Below are positions 1 to 9,053 of a stretch of DNA of 64,000 bases, one piece after another. Origin of the DNA: Chloroflexales bacterium ZM16-3 (GTDB taxonomy: Bacteria; Chloroflexota; Chloroflexia; Chloroflexales; Chloroflexaceae); the NCBI GenBank assembly GCA_004138175.2, contig RYFE02000020.1:1-64000 (forward strand). The letters run 5' to 3'. The translations under genes and the position numbers were made by a program. Each line of letters begins with the position of its first letter. Within the stretch, counting starts at the first letter, position 1. The notes below the pieces were generated by a model that saw nothing but the letters and a program-made list of their open reading frames with translations, did no database searches and was not told the DNA's origin.

Positions 1-617
1 ACACCGCGCCGCTCTGCGCATCGATATACACCGTGCCCTTGTCCAGCACCACCTCGTAGGCCGGGGTGCCCTGGTAGTTCACCAGATCCGGCGTCTGCTG
101 GAGGGTTGCGCCGGCCGCTGCGACGCTGAGGGCAATATCGCGGGCCTGATCGGCCGAGACGGCGTAGGTGGGCGCAGCGGGCGCAGGCACGGCGGTCGGC
201 TCTACGGGCGCGGGTGCGGGCGCGGGTGCTGCCACCGGAGCAGCCACAACCACCGGAGCGGCCACCACCGCAGCCTGGCTGATCTGGTTGGCCTGGTCGG
301 CCAGATCCTGTCGGCTCTGCTCAAGCGAGCTAATCTGGCCATTGGCCTGCGCGATCTGGTCGTTCGCCTGGGTCAGGCGGTTGTTCGCCTCGTCGAGCGC
401 CTGCTGGTAGGCCGCCTCGCGCTCCTTGATCAGCGCCTCCACCGTGGGGTCGAGCGTAATCACCTCGGTGGTCGGCGGTATCGCGGTCGGGATCACGGCC
501 ACCGCAGTGGGCACGGGATCCGGCGTGGCCGAGAGGCGGCTGGCCAACCCGCCCGCGAGAACGAGCAAGAATGCGGTGAGGGCGGCGGCTATCAGGAGGG
601 CGCTGCGCTGGTTCATA
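1..617 (-). CDS. PepSY-domain secreted or membrane-anchored protein (partial, C-terminus outside window)
   Basis: Open reading frame on the minus strand, starting ATG at 617 and running off the window's left edge (205 codons visible). It begins with a short N-terminus and one hydrophobic segment (about residues 5-25), consistent with an uncleaved anchor or signal peptide. A Pro/Thr/Val-rich linker follows, then a Gln/Asn-rich predicted coiled coil (about residues 60-105), an Ala/Pro/Val linker, and a PepSY-like domain (from about residue 150, with the typical xxAxxIA start and a VYIDAxSG strand near the edge). PepSY domains bind or inhibit peptidases or act as extracytoplasmic sensor modules; the target here is unknown. 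The neighbouring histidine kinase also has a PepSY-like extracellular region, so a shared signal is possible. A dyad resembling one near the BlaI-type gene lies upstream (734-758). Confidence 0.7.
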
Positions 618-733
618 GGAGTGCTCCGTGTCCGTATTCGCTGGTTGTACGTCGCTACCGGCTGGCGTGAATGATGCGGTGCTGTAACAAGAATACGGTT
701 CGTTTCTGAGAAACCCGTTGGAACAGTGTGGCT

Positions 734-758
734 AATTCTCTAAGATTCGCTTAAGAAA
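734..758. promoter_or_regulatory. Candidate operator dyad upstream of the PepSY gene
   Basis: A-T rich imperfect dyad of the form TTCTcTAAG-N5-CTTAaGAA in a GC-rich background, between the PepSY gene (starts 617, minus) and the BlaI-type repressor. It closely resembles the dyad at 1269-1293, on the other side of the repressor gene. The pair is what would be expected for operators of the BlaI-family protein encoded between them. Binding is inferred only. Confidence 0.4.
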
Positions 759-818
759 CAGCAGGGGCCTGGCGAGCTCGCTCGTCAGGCCCCTCTACTC
801 CCTATTCCCCGCTGCGCC

Positions 819-1208
819 CTACGCAGCCGCTCCCGACGTCTGGAGGCAGCGCACCTCGTCTACCAGCGCGGTCACAATATCGCTATCGGCATCATCACGC
901 AGGCTGGCGATCATCGCGTTGATGAGCCTGTGCATGAGCGTGGCGCGGTCTATGCGGGCGAGGTAGAGGAATCGCCGACCATCAGCGACGCGCTGGAGGA
1001 TCTGCTTGCGCACCAGTCGGTCAAGGACCGTCTTCGTCGCACCGTAGGAGATCCGCTTCCCCCGGTCGCGCAGCGCCTCGTAGATCTGGCGCGCCGAGCA
1101 CTCGCCCTCGGCCCACATCAGCTCAAGGATGGCGCTCTCCAGGGAACCAAAAAACTTTTCGATCCCCGCCCCCTGTGGCCGGAAGGTAAACGCGCACATT
1201 CGAGCCAT
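819..1208 (-). CDS. BlaI/MecI/CopY-family transcriptional repressor
   Basis: Winged-helix protein of the penicillinase-repressor family, 129 residues from ATG 1208, the usual length. The core 'LESAILELMWAEGECSARQI' is the family's helix-turn-helix start, followed by a recognition helix and wing (TKTVLDRLVRKQIL, then VADGRRFLYLA), with the dimerisation helices at the C-terminus. An in-frame TTG at 1229 would add seven residues, but the ATG at 1208 has an AAAGGG Shine-Dalgarno at the right spacing. Classical BlaI is cleaved by the BlaR sensor protease; no BlaR-like gene is visible here. It stands alone, upstream of and divergent from the two-component pair, so it may control that pair and the PepSY gene. 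Its target is an inference. Confidence 0.85.
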   Translation of the reverse strand: MARMCAFTFRPQGAGIEKFFGSLESAILELMWAEGECSARQIYEALRDRGKRISYGATKTVLDRLVRKQILQRVADGRRFLYLARIDRATLMHRLINAMIASLRDDADSDIVTALVDEVRCLQTSGAAA

Positions 1209-1268
1209 GATTGGCCCTTTCAATTTCAACGAGATGCTCTTCTTAGGATCGTGTGCTACCCTAGCAGT

Positions 1269-1293
1269 AATTTCTTAAAATCCCCTAAGAATT
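1269..1293. promoter_or_regulatory. Candidate operator dyad between repressor and response regulator genes
   Basis: Perfect inverted repeat TTCTTA (1272-1277) and TAAGAA (1286-1291), 8-bp spacer, flanked by further A-T pairs. It sits between the divergent BlaI-type gene (start 1208) and response regulator (start 1446), so a bound repressor could control both. The same architecture recurs at 734-758. Confidence 0.45.
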
Positions 1294-1445
1294 GCCCGCT
1301 CCGGCTCCAAGAAGGCTCCAATCAGGGTGTGCTACCATAGTCTATAATTCCGGGTCGGGAGGGGCGCGGGGCGGGCTTGTCCCTCATCGCAAAACCTCTC
1401 CGTTAACCCATCATCTTCTTCACTCGGATAGAGCGGTGGTACCTT

Positions 1446-2129
1446 ATGCGCGTACTGATCATTGAGGACGACCAGCGGCTGGCCCGCCTGATGGCCCGCG
1501 TGCTCTCCGAGGAGCACTTTACGGTTGAGGTAGCCAACGATGGCGACGAGGGGCTAGATATCGCCCTCCAGGGTATCCACGAGGTGGTGATCGTCGACTG
1601 GATGCTGCCTGGGCGCGACGGGCCGGCAATCTGTCGGGCGATCCGCGCTGCGCGTATGCCAATCGCCCTCATGCTGCTCACCGCCCGTGGCCAGCTAGAG
1701 GATCGAGTCAGTGGCCTAGACAGCGGCGCCGACGACTACCTGGTGAAGCCCTTCGCCTTCGAGGAGCTGCTCGCCCGCGTGCGCTCCCTCAGCCGACGCT
1801 TCACCCCCGCCGGCAGTGAGACATCTGAGCTGCGCATCGGCGACCTGGTGCTTGACCTGCGCAGCCACACCGCCCGCCGTGGCATGCGCTCTCTCGACCT
1901 GACGCCGACCGAGTGGAACCTGATCGAGTACCTGATGCGCAACGCTGGCATTAGCCTCAGCCGCCAACAGATCCTCGACTATGTCTGGTCATATGACCAC
2001 GATGTCCAGATCGCCCTGGTCGATGTCTATATCTCCTACCTGCGGCGGAAGCTCAACGCACCTGGAGAGCGCGACCCAATTGTGACGGTGCGCGGGATCG
2101 GCTACCGTCTGGAGGCCGACCGTGTTTAA
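1446..2129 (+). CDS. OmpR/PhoB-family response regulator
   Basis: DNA-binding response regulator, 227 residues. The receiver domain (1-115) has the acidic pocket (E7, D8, D9), phospho-acceptor D51, T79 and K101. The C-terminal winged helix (about 130-225) contains the 'LTPTEWNLIEYLMRN' and 'VDVYISYLRRKL' blocks and the VRGIGYRL ending typical of OmpR/PhoB proteins. It overlaps the next gene, a sensor kinase, by 8 bp, so the two are translationally coupled and almost certainly cognate. The regulon is unknown; nearby candidates are the PepSY and BlaI-type genes. Confidence 0.95.
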   Translation: MRVLIIEDDQRLARLMARVLSEEHFTVEVANDGDEGLDIALQGIHEVVIVDWMLPGRDGPAICRAIRAARMPIALMLLTARGQLEDRVSGLDSGADDYLVKPFAFEELLARVRSLSRRFTPAGSETSELRIGDLVLDLRSHTARRGMRSLDLTPTEWNLIEYLMRNAGISLSRQQILDYVWSYDHDVQIALVDVYISYLRRKLNAPGERDPIVTVRGIGYRLEADRV

Positions 2130-3684
2130 GGGGCTGCGGCTCCAGATGACTCTGCTCTACACCCTCTCGGCCTTGGCGCTGATCGCCTTGGTGGGCGGCG
2201 GCGGCTACCTGATCGTGGCCCGCTACTTTCAGGATGTCACCGACCTAGCCCTCCAGCATAAGATGACCCACGAGTTCCATATTCTGGCCGCACCTATCCC
2301 GATTGAGCTTCTCTCCGCCGACCGTGACTGGTCGATCTTGCGCGACAATGTGGATCCCCTGAGCCGACCGGCCGCGAACCAGATGCCGATCACCCGCGAT
2401 CAGGCGACCCGCCTCGCCAGCTCATACCACAGTGGCGGCTCAGTTCATGATGTTAAGATGATCACCGAGAGCGAACGGCTGACCTATGAGGTGAAGTTTG
2501 ATAACGGCGATGAGTTCTATCTCGACGCCTACACCGGCCAGCTGATCAATGCTAAGGTGCTCGACGCTAACCTGTCCACCCAGCTCGTGCCCACGCCCAC
2601 AGTGACTGACCCGATCGAGAGCTTCAGCGGATCGGCCTACGACGCCGAGCTGGCGGCGATCTTTGTGCTGCCCCTAGACAAGAATGGGCGCCTGCTCTTC
2701 GACCCGAACCCCTACGCGCCGCCCCTGCCGCCTGAAAAGAATGCGCTCGTCAACGCCCTGTCCAGCGGCAGCGACCTGCGCACGGTCACGCTCGCCGACG
2801 GCAGCCGGGTGCGCATGCTCACCTACCGGCTCACCCGCAGCGATGGCCCGGCGGCCCTCCAGCTCGGCCGAGTCCTTACCGACCAAGAGCATGTGCTGAA
2901 CGAGCTGCTCGTGGTGCTGCTCGCCCTGAGCGGGATCAGCCTGATGATCCTCGGCACGGGGAGCTGGTGGCTCGCCGGCACGGCGCTCATCCCGGCCCAG
3001 CAGGCATGGGAGCGTCAGCAGTCGTTTGTCGCCAGCGCCAGCCACGAGCTGCGCACGCCCCTCACCCTGATGCGCGCCAGCGCCGAGGTGGCGATACGCT
3101 CCGTCCCCGAGACGAGCACCGACCAGCGCGAGCTGCTCGGCGATGTCATCACTGAGGCCGACCATATGCGTCGGCTGGTCGACGATCTGCTCACCCTTTC
3201 GCGGCTCGACAGCGGTCGGCTCAAGCTTGAGCGTAGCCCGATCGATCTGCCCGATCTGCTGGGCGATATCCAGCGTCAGGTTAGCCGGATCAGCCAGGAG
3301 CGCATGATCAGCATCAGCCTCGGCCAGGTCGTCGGCGTAGCGCTGGCCGATACCGACCGCCTGCGGCAGGTGCTGCTCATCCTGCTCGATAACGCCATGC
3401 GCTATACGCCGGACGGGGGCCAGATCACCATCAGCGCCGAAGAGCGCGGCCAGACGGTGCTGATCCAGGTGGCCGATAACGGGAGCGGCATCCCGCCCGA
3501 GCATCTGCCGCATGTGTTCGAGCGATTCTATCGGGCCGACCAGGCCCGAGGCACCAGCGGAAACGCTGGCCTGGGGCTGCCGATCGCCAAGGGGCTGATC
3601 GAGGCCCAGCAGGGCAAGATCGGCATTACGAGCACCCTCGGCTCCGGCACCACGGTCACGATCACCCTCCAGGCCCGCTCGTAA
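2122..3684 (+). CDS. Sensor histidine kinase with PepSY-like extracellular region
   Basis: Membrane histidine kinase, 520 residues, GTG start overlapping the regulator gene. Topology: TM1 about 9-31, a roughly 225-residue extracytoplasmic region, TM2 about 262-290. The cytoplasmic part has HisKA with phospho-acceptor H308 in 'SASHELRTP', then HATPase_c with N-box N424, DNGSGIP (D452) and a GLGLPIA G2 box. There is little room for a HAMP domain. Residues about 88-155 of the outer region resemble a PepSY domain (ITRDQAxxLA start, 'EFYLDAYTGQL' strand), a module also predicted in the divergent protein at the window's left end. Signal unknown. All catalytic boxes are intact. Confidence 0.93.
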   Translation: MFKGLRLQMTLLYTLSALALIALVGGGGYLIVARYFQDVTDLALQHKMTHEFHILAAPIPIELLSADRDWSILRDNVDPLSRPAANQMPITRDQATRLASSYHSGGSVHDVKMITESERLTYEVKFDNGDEFYLDAYTGQLINAKVLDANLSTQLVPTPTVTDPIESFSGSAYDAELAAIFVLPLDKNGRLLFDPNPYAPPLPPEKNALVNALSSGSDLRTVTLADGSRVRMLTYRLTRSDGPAALQLGRVLTDQEHVLNELLVVLLALSGISLMILGTGSWWLAGTALIPAQQAWERQQSFVASASHELRTPLTLMRASAEVAIRSVPETSTDQRELLGDVITEADHMRRLVDDLLTLSRLDSGRLKLERSPIDLPDLLGDIQRQVSRISQERMISISLGQVVGVALADTDRLRQVLLILLDNAMRYTPDGGQITISAEERGQTVLIQVADNGSGIPPEHLPHVFERFYRADQARGTSGNAGLGLPIAKGLIEAQQGKIGITSTLGSGTTVTITLQARS

Positions 3685-3690
3685 GGTGGG

Positions 3691-3766
3691 GGTCGGGGGT
3701 CAGGAGTCGGGAGTCAGGAGTCGGAGAGACCCCCGACTCCTGACTCCCGACTCCTGACTCCCGACC
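3691..3766 (+). terminator. Very long imperfect hairpin after the histidine kinase
   Basis: Two 34-nt arms (3691-3724 and 3733-3766) match at 33 of 34 positions with an 8-nt loop, starting just after the kinase stop codon. No U-tract follows. The arms are built from GACTCC-type heptamers that continue as a simple array to about 3845. Confidence 0.6.
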
Positions 3767-3845
3767 CCTGACCCCTGACTCCCGACTCCTGACTCCTGAC
3801 CCCCGACCCCCGACCCCCGACCCCCGACTCCCGACCCCCGACTCC
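3691..3845. repeat. Heptanucleotide tandem repeat array (GACTCCT/GACTCCC/GACCCCC variants)
   Basis: About 150 bp of degenerate 7-mers, first in the GGAGTC orientation, then the complementary orientation, so the start folds on itself. Similar arrays with unrelated units occur in other spacers of the window. Confidence 0.8.
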
Positions 3846-3890
3846 TGGTACAATACATCCTGCCCCGGATTTATACCGTAAGGATGCAGG

Positions 3891-4493
3891 ATGGCAGAGC
3901 GGTTCCATGATCAGTTCGGCAACCCCCATGGCCTCGGCGGACGGCTAGCCGGCTGGCTGATGGCGCTCACAAACCGCGATCTGAACACCTGGGCGGTCGA
4001 TCAGCTCGCCGTGCGTCCCGGCGACCATGTGCTGGAGATCGGCTTTGGCCCGGGGCTTGCCGTGCAGACGCTGGCCCGCAGGGCTAGGCACGGCCAGGTT
4101 GACGGCATCGATGTCTCGCCCCTGATGGTCGAGCAGGCCGTCAGGCGCAACGCCACGATGGTGAAGGCTGGTCGGGTGCGCCTCCAGACAGGCGTGGTGA
4201 GCGCGCTGCCCTTCGAAGATGGCAGCTTCGACCGGGTGCTGGCTGTGAACAATGTGCAGTTCTGGCCCAGCCTGGCCGACGACCTGCGCGAGGTGGCCCG
4301 CGTGATGCGCCCCGGCGCAACCCTCGCCATCGTCCTCCAGCCGCGCCAGGCCCCCAGCGCCGACGATGTTCTCGCCGTCCGTGATGACCTGTCCGCCCAG
4401 GTTGCCTCCGTCGGCTACCGCCGCGTGCGCAGCGCCGTCGCCCCCGGTGCCCCCATGCCCGCCTTCGCCGTCCTCGGCGAGCGGCCGGTGTAG
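3891..4493 (+). CDS. Class I SAM-dependent methyltransferase (Methyltransf_11 type)
   Basis: Small soluble methyltransferase of 200 residues. Motif I 'VLEIGFGPG' (47-55) binds S-adenosylmethionine. The acidic motif II residue is D74 in VDGIDVSP, followed by ALPFEDGSFDRVLAVNNVQFW (positions about 107-127), the motif III/IV region of UbiE-like enzymes, and a VMRPGATLAI strand. The substrate cannot be inferred. Monocistronic, preceded by the repeat array and an AAGGAT-type Shine-Dalgarno. The protein is somewhat shorter than typical for the family, but all SAM-binding elements are present. Confidence 0.85.
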   Translation: MAERFHDQFGNPHGLGGRLAGWLMALTNRDLNTWAVDQLAVRPGDHVLEIGFGPGLAVQTLARRARHGQVDGIDVSPLMVEQAVRRNATMVKAGRVRLQTGVVSALPFEDGSFDRVLAVNNVQFWPSLADDLREVARVMRPGATLAIVLQPRQAPSADDVLAVRDDLSAQVASVGYRRVRSAVAPGAPMPAFAVLGERPV

Positions 4494-4703
4494 GTTCTGG
4501 GAAGGAGCATGTCCGTGTGGCTCTGGCGAATGGCATCGACACCAGCAGATGGCTAGCACCAAGAGGTACAATGGTGGCACGCGCCGTACCGGCGGTAAAT
4601 TGATAGCCCCTCACGTTCATGCCTATGTAGTAGCTCGGCCGATCGACCGTTCCGATTACATCATATGCAGCGTATCGACAAGGTCGCAGGGCATGTGGCG
4701 TTC

Positions 4704-4731
4704 CTGACCCCTGACCCCTGACCCCTGTCCC
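4704..4731. repeat. Heptamer repeat CTGACCC, four units
   Basis: Three perfect and one variant 7-bp unit immediately upstream of the giant cyclase gene, in a 247-bp spacer that otherwise shows nothing recognisable. Confidence 0.75.
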
Positions 4732-4740
4732 CTATATCAT

Positions 4741-7700
4741 ATGACTGCACCGCCCGTCAGTCTGGGGCCGTTGTTCGGCCACCTCTCGGTCGAGCAGGCC
4801 GATCTTCTGTCCCTCGGGGGCGATCTGCCCGTCGCCGAGCGGTCGCGCCTCGCCGCCGAGCTGCGCGCCGACCTATCTGCCTGCGCCGCTTACATCCCCG
4901 CCCGCCTTGTGCGCGCTCAGCTGGAGCGCCCGCGCCCCGGATATACCGGCGGTGCCTTCTGGGAGGGGAGCCTGCTCTTCGCCGACCTCTCTGGATTCAC
5001 CGCGCTCTCCGAGCGCCTCAGCGTGCTTGGCCGTCAGGGTGCCGAGGAGGTCAGCGCCGTGGTGAACCGCCTCTTCGCCGCGCTGATCGCCGAGATCTAC
5101 GCTCACCAGGGCGCTCTGCTCAAGTTCGGCGGCGACGCGATCACGGCGTTCTTCGACACTGAGGCCGTCGGCGAGGCCCACGCCTCGGCCGCCACCGCCG
5201 CCGCCCTGGCCATGCAGCAGCGCATGGACGAGTTTGTTGACCTACAGACTCGCGCCGGCACCTTCACCTTGCGTCTTCGCGTCGGCGTCCACAGCGGGCG
5301 CGTCTTCGCCGCCGAGGTCGGCGACGAGAGCCATATCGAGCTGGTGGTCACCGGCGCTGAGGTTAACCGCGTGGCCATGGCCCAGGAGATCGCCGCCCCC
5401 GGCGAGGTGGTTATCTCTGACCAGACGGCTGCCCTGCTGGTGGGTGCCCACCTTGAGCCGCGCGAGGCCGGCTTCCAGCATGTTCGGAGCCTGCTCTTCT
5501 TCACCCTGCCCCCGCCCCCGCCGGACCTGATTGCCCCCCATGGCCCCGATGATCTGTTGTCATTGGCCACGCTCGCCGCCCAGCTGGAGGCTCTGCGCCC
5601 CTACCTGGTGCGCGGCCTGCCCCGCCGCTTCTTGGATGCATCCGAGATCGGCCTCGGCGAGTTTCGTCCCGTCAGCGTGCTCTTCGCCAACTTCCACGAC
5701 TTTAGCGCCATCCTGGAGCAGCTGCACGACGACCCCGACCGCGCCGCTGCCGTCCTCAACGCCTACTACCGCCGCGCCCAGGCGGTCGTCCACCGCTACG
5801 ACGGGATCGTCAACAAAGTGGACATGTACACCCACGGCGATAAGCTCATGGCCCTCTTTGGCGCACCCGCCGCCCACGAGGACGACCCCACCCGTGCGGT
5901 GCGCTGCGCCCTGGAGCTGCGTAGCGCCCTCAATGATGCGAATAAAGAAATCGCCGATCTTCTGGAAGAGATGGGCGAAGCCCATCTCTTCCAGAAGATC
6001 GGCATCAACGCCGGCACGGTCTTCGCCGGGCGCGTCGGCGGCACCACCCGCTACGAGTATACGGTGATGGGGCCGGCGGTGAACCTTGCCGCCCGCCTGA
6101 TGTCGGCAGGCCACAATGGCGATGTCCTGCTTTCGCCGAGCGCCCGCGCCGCCGTGGCTGGGCAGTTCCTGCTTGAGGATCGCCCGCCCCTGCGCCTCAA
6201 GGGCTTAGCTGAGCCAGTAACGCCCGCCCACGCTGTGAGCCTCGCCGATATGTCGGTTGTGCTGCCGCGAATCGGTGACACCTTGCTGATCGGGCGCGCT
6301 GACGAGATTAATCAGCTCTTCGCCGGGGCCGCCTCAGCCCTGCGCGGTGCCGGGCGCGTGCTGGCCCTGGTGGGCGAGGCCGGTGCAGGCAAGAGCCGCC
6401 TCGCTGAGGAGTTGCTGCACCGCCTGATTTCGGCCAGCGTCGCCGGGCCATCCGACGATGAATCGGTGCCGCCCTTCGAGATGATCCTCGGCGAGTGCCA
6501 GAGCTACGACCAGCGCGCGCCCTACGCGACCCTGCGCCCCCCGCTCGCCTCATTGCTTCTGCTCAGCGCACTGCCTCCTGGCGACGCTGATCGCATGCTC
6601 TACCTGGCCGAGCGGGTCCACCAGCTTGCGCCCGAGCTTGAGCGCTTCGCCCCGCTTCTCAGCGATGCCCTCGGTATCGACCTTGGCGAGACGGCCCTCA
6701 CCTCGGCCCTTAGCCCACAGCAGCGCCATGACCGCCTCCAGGAGCTGATCATCGCCCTCTTCCGCAGCGCCGCAACTGACCAGCCGCTGCTGATCTCGAT
6801 CGAGGATATCCAGTGGGCCGACTTGCCCTCGCTTGAACTGCTGGGCAGCCTGGCCGCCGCCATCGCCGATCTGCCCCTGCTGATGGTCTTCACCTACCGG
6901 CCCGACCCGCCTATCCCCGCCCCTTGGGATGACATGGGACTGACAGTACGCCTGCGTCTGCCCGAGCTCTCGCCCGCCAGCAGCGCCGAACTGCTCGCGG
7001 CCATCCTCGGCGGCGAGCCGCCCGCCGAGATCCTGCCGCTGCTGGAGCGGACCCAGGGCAACCCCTTCTTTATTGAGGAATTGGTTCGCGCCCTGGTCGC
7101 CGCCAGCGTCCTCGTGCGCGATGATGGCGCGCCCTGGCGGCTGGCCCGCCCCCTCGCCGAGGTCGCCCTGCCTACCAGTATCGAGGGTCTGCTGATCGCC
7201 CGCCTCGACCGGCTTGATGAGCCGCGCCAGGAGCTCGTCCAGGTCGCCTCGGTGATCGGGCGGCGCTTCCAGCTCCCGATCGTCCAGGGGGTCTATGCGA
7301 GCCACTCGGCCCTCGACGAGAGCCTCCAGCGCCTGATCACGATCGAGCTCATTCAGGCCGATATGTTCGACCGCACCTTGGCCTACCTCTTCCACCACGC
7401 CCTGCTGCGCGACGTGGCCTACGAGGGCATCCTCTACGCCCGCCGGCGCGTCCTCCACGGACGGGTGGCCCGCCGGATCGAGGAGATCAGTGGCGACCGC
7501 ATTGAGGATCAGCTGGCCCTGCTCGCCTGGCACTACCTCCAGGCCGAGGACTGGGTCCAGGCGCTAAGCTACCACATGCGCGCTGGTGAGCAGGCCCGCC
7601 GCCGCTTCGCCAACCGCGACGCCCTGGCGCTCTATAGCACGGCCATGGAGATCGCCGAGCGACTCGCCCCCAGCCCCGACCCGCTCTGGCTGCTTGCTCA

Positions 7701-8928
7701 GATAGTCGAGATCTACGAGCGCAGCGGCGATATTCACCTGCTCCTCGGCGAGTATGATGCCGCCGAGACTAACTTCTGCGAGGCGCTCGGCAGGGTTGAC
7801 GTCGGCGTGGGCAGCGCTGACCCAGCCTGGCTGCGCATGTACCGCAAGCTCGCCAGCATTGACGAGCGCCGCTCACGCTATGACGACGCCTTCGTCTGGC
7901 TGCACACGGGCCTGGCCCAGGCATCCCCGGAGCTGATCGAAGAGACCGCTCGCTGCTACCTGCTCGGCGCTGGGATCTACTACCGCCAGGGCAACTACAC
8001 CCATGCTATGGAGTGGGCGCGCATGGGCCTTGGCCAGGCCACCCAGATCCAGAGCCAGGCCGACCAGGCCCACGCGCTCAAGCTGATCGGCAATATCCAC
8101 CGCGACCAAGGTGAGTTCAGCCAGGCGATTGACTCGCTAGAGCGCGCCCGAGCGCTATTCGAAGATTTGAACATCATTGATGGGCTGAGTGATACGCTTA
8201 ATAACCTCGGAATTGTCTATACCCGCGCTGGCCGCTGGGAGGAGACAATCACCAGCTTCGAGCGCAGCCTGGAGATCAGCGAGAACATCGGCGATATCCT
8301 CGCCGTTGCCCGCACCTCGAACAACCTGGCGGTGGTGCTGGTGGGCCGTAACCAGCTTGAGCGGGCCGGTACACTCTACCAGCGCAGCAGTGAGATGTTT
8401 GGCCGGATCGGATCGGCCCTCGGCGTGGCGGTGACGACCTATAATCGGGGCGAGGTGCTGTTGCACCAGGGCCGACCCGATCAGGCGATGGATCTCTTCA
8501 CCCGCAGCATCGCCGACTTTGACCGAATTAAGGCACCCTCGTTTCTGCCCGAGGTGCTGCGCCTGGCCGCCGAGGCTACCTTGGCCCTGGGCCACCCCGC
8601 CGATGCCCGCGCCTATGCGGTTCGCTCCTTGTCCGTGGCCGATGATCTCGGTATGGCGTCCGAGTCCGCCGTGGCCCGCCGCGCCCTTGGCCAGATCGCC
8701 CTCGCCGAGGGCGATCTCGCTGTCGCCCTCGACCAGTTCGCCCAGAGCCAGGCCGCTCTGGAGCAGCTCGATAACCGCTATGAGCTGGGCAAGACCCTCT
8801 ACCAGATCGCCCGTCTCGCCCAGGCCCGTCGTGATGACCACGCCCTGGCTGACGCCCGCGCCCGCGCCGAGCAGATCTTCACCGATCTCGACGCTGCCCG
8901 CGACCTCGACCTTGTCCGCGCCCTGTAA
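4741..8928 (+). CDS. Tandem class III nucleotidyl cyclase domains + AAA-type ATPase + TPR protein
   Basis: 1395-residue soluble protein. Two cyclase homology domains (about 70-250 and 305-490) are followed by an ATPase with Walker A GEAGAGKS (K551) and Walker B LLISIEDIQ (E688, D689), then a TPR-rich C-terminus (about 900-1395). Domain 1 keeps both metal aspartates (D82 in FADLSGFT, D132 in GGDA) but lacks the transition-state Arg: M213 is at the N209+4 position. Domain 2 has N317 in place of the first metal Asp but keeps N448 and R452 (VNLAAR) and K359. The two halves therefore look complementary, forming one active site as in mammalian soluble adenylyl cyclase, whose domain order this matches. 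Lys359/Thr441 favour ATP over GTP. Cyclic AMP output is an inference. The start lacks a Shine-Dalgarno. Confidence 0.88.
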   Translation: MTAPPVSLGPLFGHLSVEQADLLSLGGDLPVAERSRLAAELRADLSACAAYIPARLVRAQLERPRPGYTGGAFWEGSLLFADLSGFTALSERLSVLGRQGAEEVSAVVNRLFAALIAEIYAHQGALLKFGGDAITAFFDTEAVGEAHASAATAAALAMQQRMDEFVDLQTRAGTFTLRLRVGVHSGRVFAAEVGDESHIELVVTGAEVNRVAMAQEIAAPGEVVISDQTAALLVGAHLEPREAGFQHVRSLLFFTLPPPPPDLIAPHGPDDLLSLATLAAQLEALRPYLVRGLPRRFLDASEIGLGEFRPVSVLFANFHDFSAILEQLHDDPDRAAAVLNAYYRRAQAVVHRYDGIVNKVDMYTHGDKLMALFGAPAAHEDDPTRAVRCALELRSALNDANKEIADLLEEMGEAHLFQKIGINAGTVFAGRVGGTTRYEYTVMGPAVNLAARLMSAGHNGDVLLSPSARAAVAGQFLLEDRPPLRLKGLAEPVTPAHAVSLADMSVVLPRIGDTLLIGRADEINQLFAGAASALRGAGRVLALVGEAGAGKSRLAEELLHRLISASVAGPSDDESVPPFEMILGECQSYDQRAPYATLRPPLASLLLLSALPPGDADRMLYLAERVHQLAPELERFAPLLSDALGIDLGETALTSALSPQQRHDRLQELIIALFRSAATDQPLLISIEDIQWADLPSLELLGSLAAAIADLPLLMVFTYRPDPPIPAPWDDMGLTVRLRLPELSPASSAELLAAILGGEPPAEILPLLERTQGNPFFIEELVRALVAASVLVRDDGAPWRLARPLAEVALPTSIEGLLIARLDRLDEPRQELVQVASVIGRRFQLPIVQGVYASHSALDESLQRLITIELIQADMFDRTLAYLFHHALLRDVAYEGILYARRRVLHGRVARRIEEISGDRIEDQLALLAWHYLQAEDWVQALSYHMRAGEQARRRFANRDALALYSTAMEIAERLAPSPDPLWLLAQIVEIYERSGDIHLLLGEYDAAETNFCEALGRVDVGVGSADPAWLRMYRKLASIDERRSRYDDAFVWLHTGLAQASPELIEETARCYLLGAGIYYRQGNYTHAMEWARMGLGQATQIQSQADQAHALKLIGNIHRDQGEFSQAIDSLERARALFEDLNIIDGLSDTLNNLGIVYTRAGRWEETITSFERSLEISENIGDILAVARTSNNLAVVLVGRNQLERAGTLYQRSSEMFGRIGSALGVAVTTYNRGEVLLHQGRPDQAMDLFTRSIADFDRIKAPSFLPEVLRLAAEATLALGHPADARAYAVRSLSVADDLGMASESAVARRALGQIALAEGDLAVALDQFAQSQAALEQLDNRYELGKTLYQIARLAQARRDDHALADARARAEQIFTDLDAARDLDLVRAL

Positions 8929-9003
8929 CTGGTGGCGAGAAACCCGTCCGACGCCTCGTTCAGCCCTGTAAGAGCCTGCCAGCTAATGAATTTCCTGGCT
9001 TCT

Positions 9004-9030
9004 GCATTTTGCATTTTGCATTTTGCATTG
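9004..9030. repeat. Heptamer repeat GCATTTT, three units plus partial
   Basis: Perfect 7-bp tandem repeat in the 125-bp spacer before the secreted protease-like gene. Confidence 0.75.
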
Positions 9031-9053
9031 GCACTAGCACGGGGGACACGCGC

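Noticed and set aside
3691-3845. Possible CRISPR array
   Set aside because: The units are 7 bp with no unique spacers.
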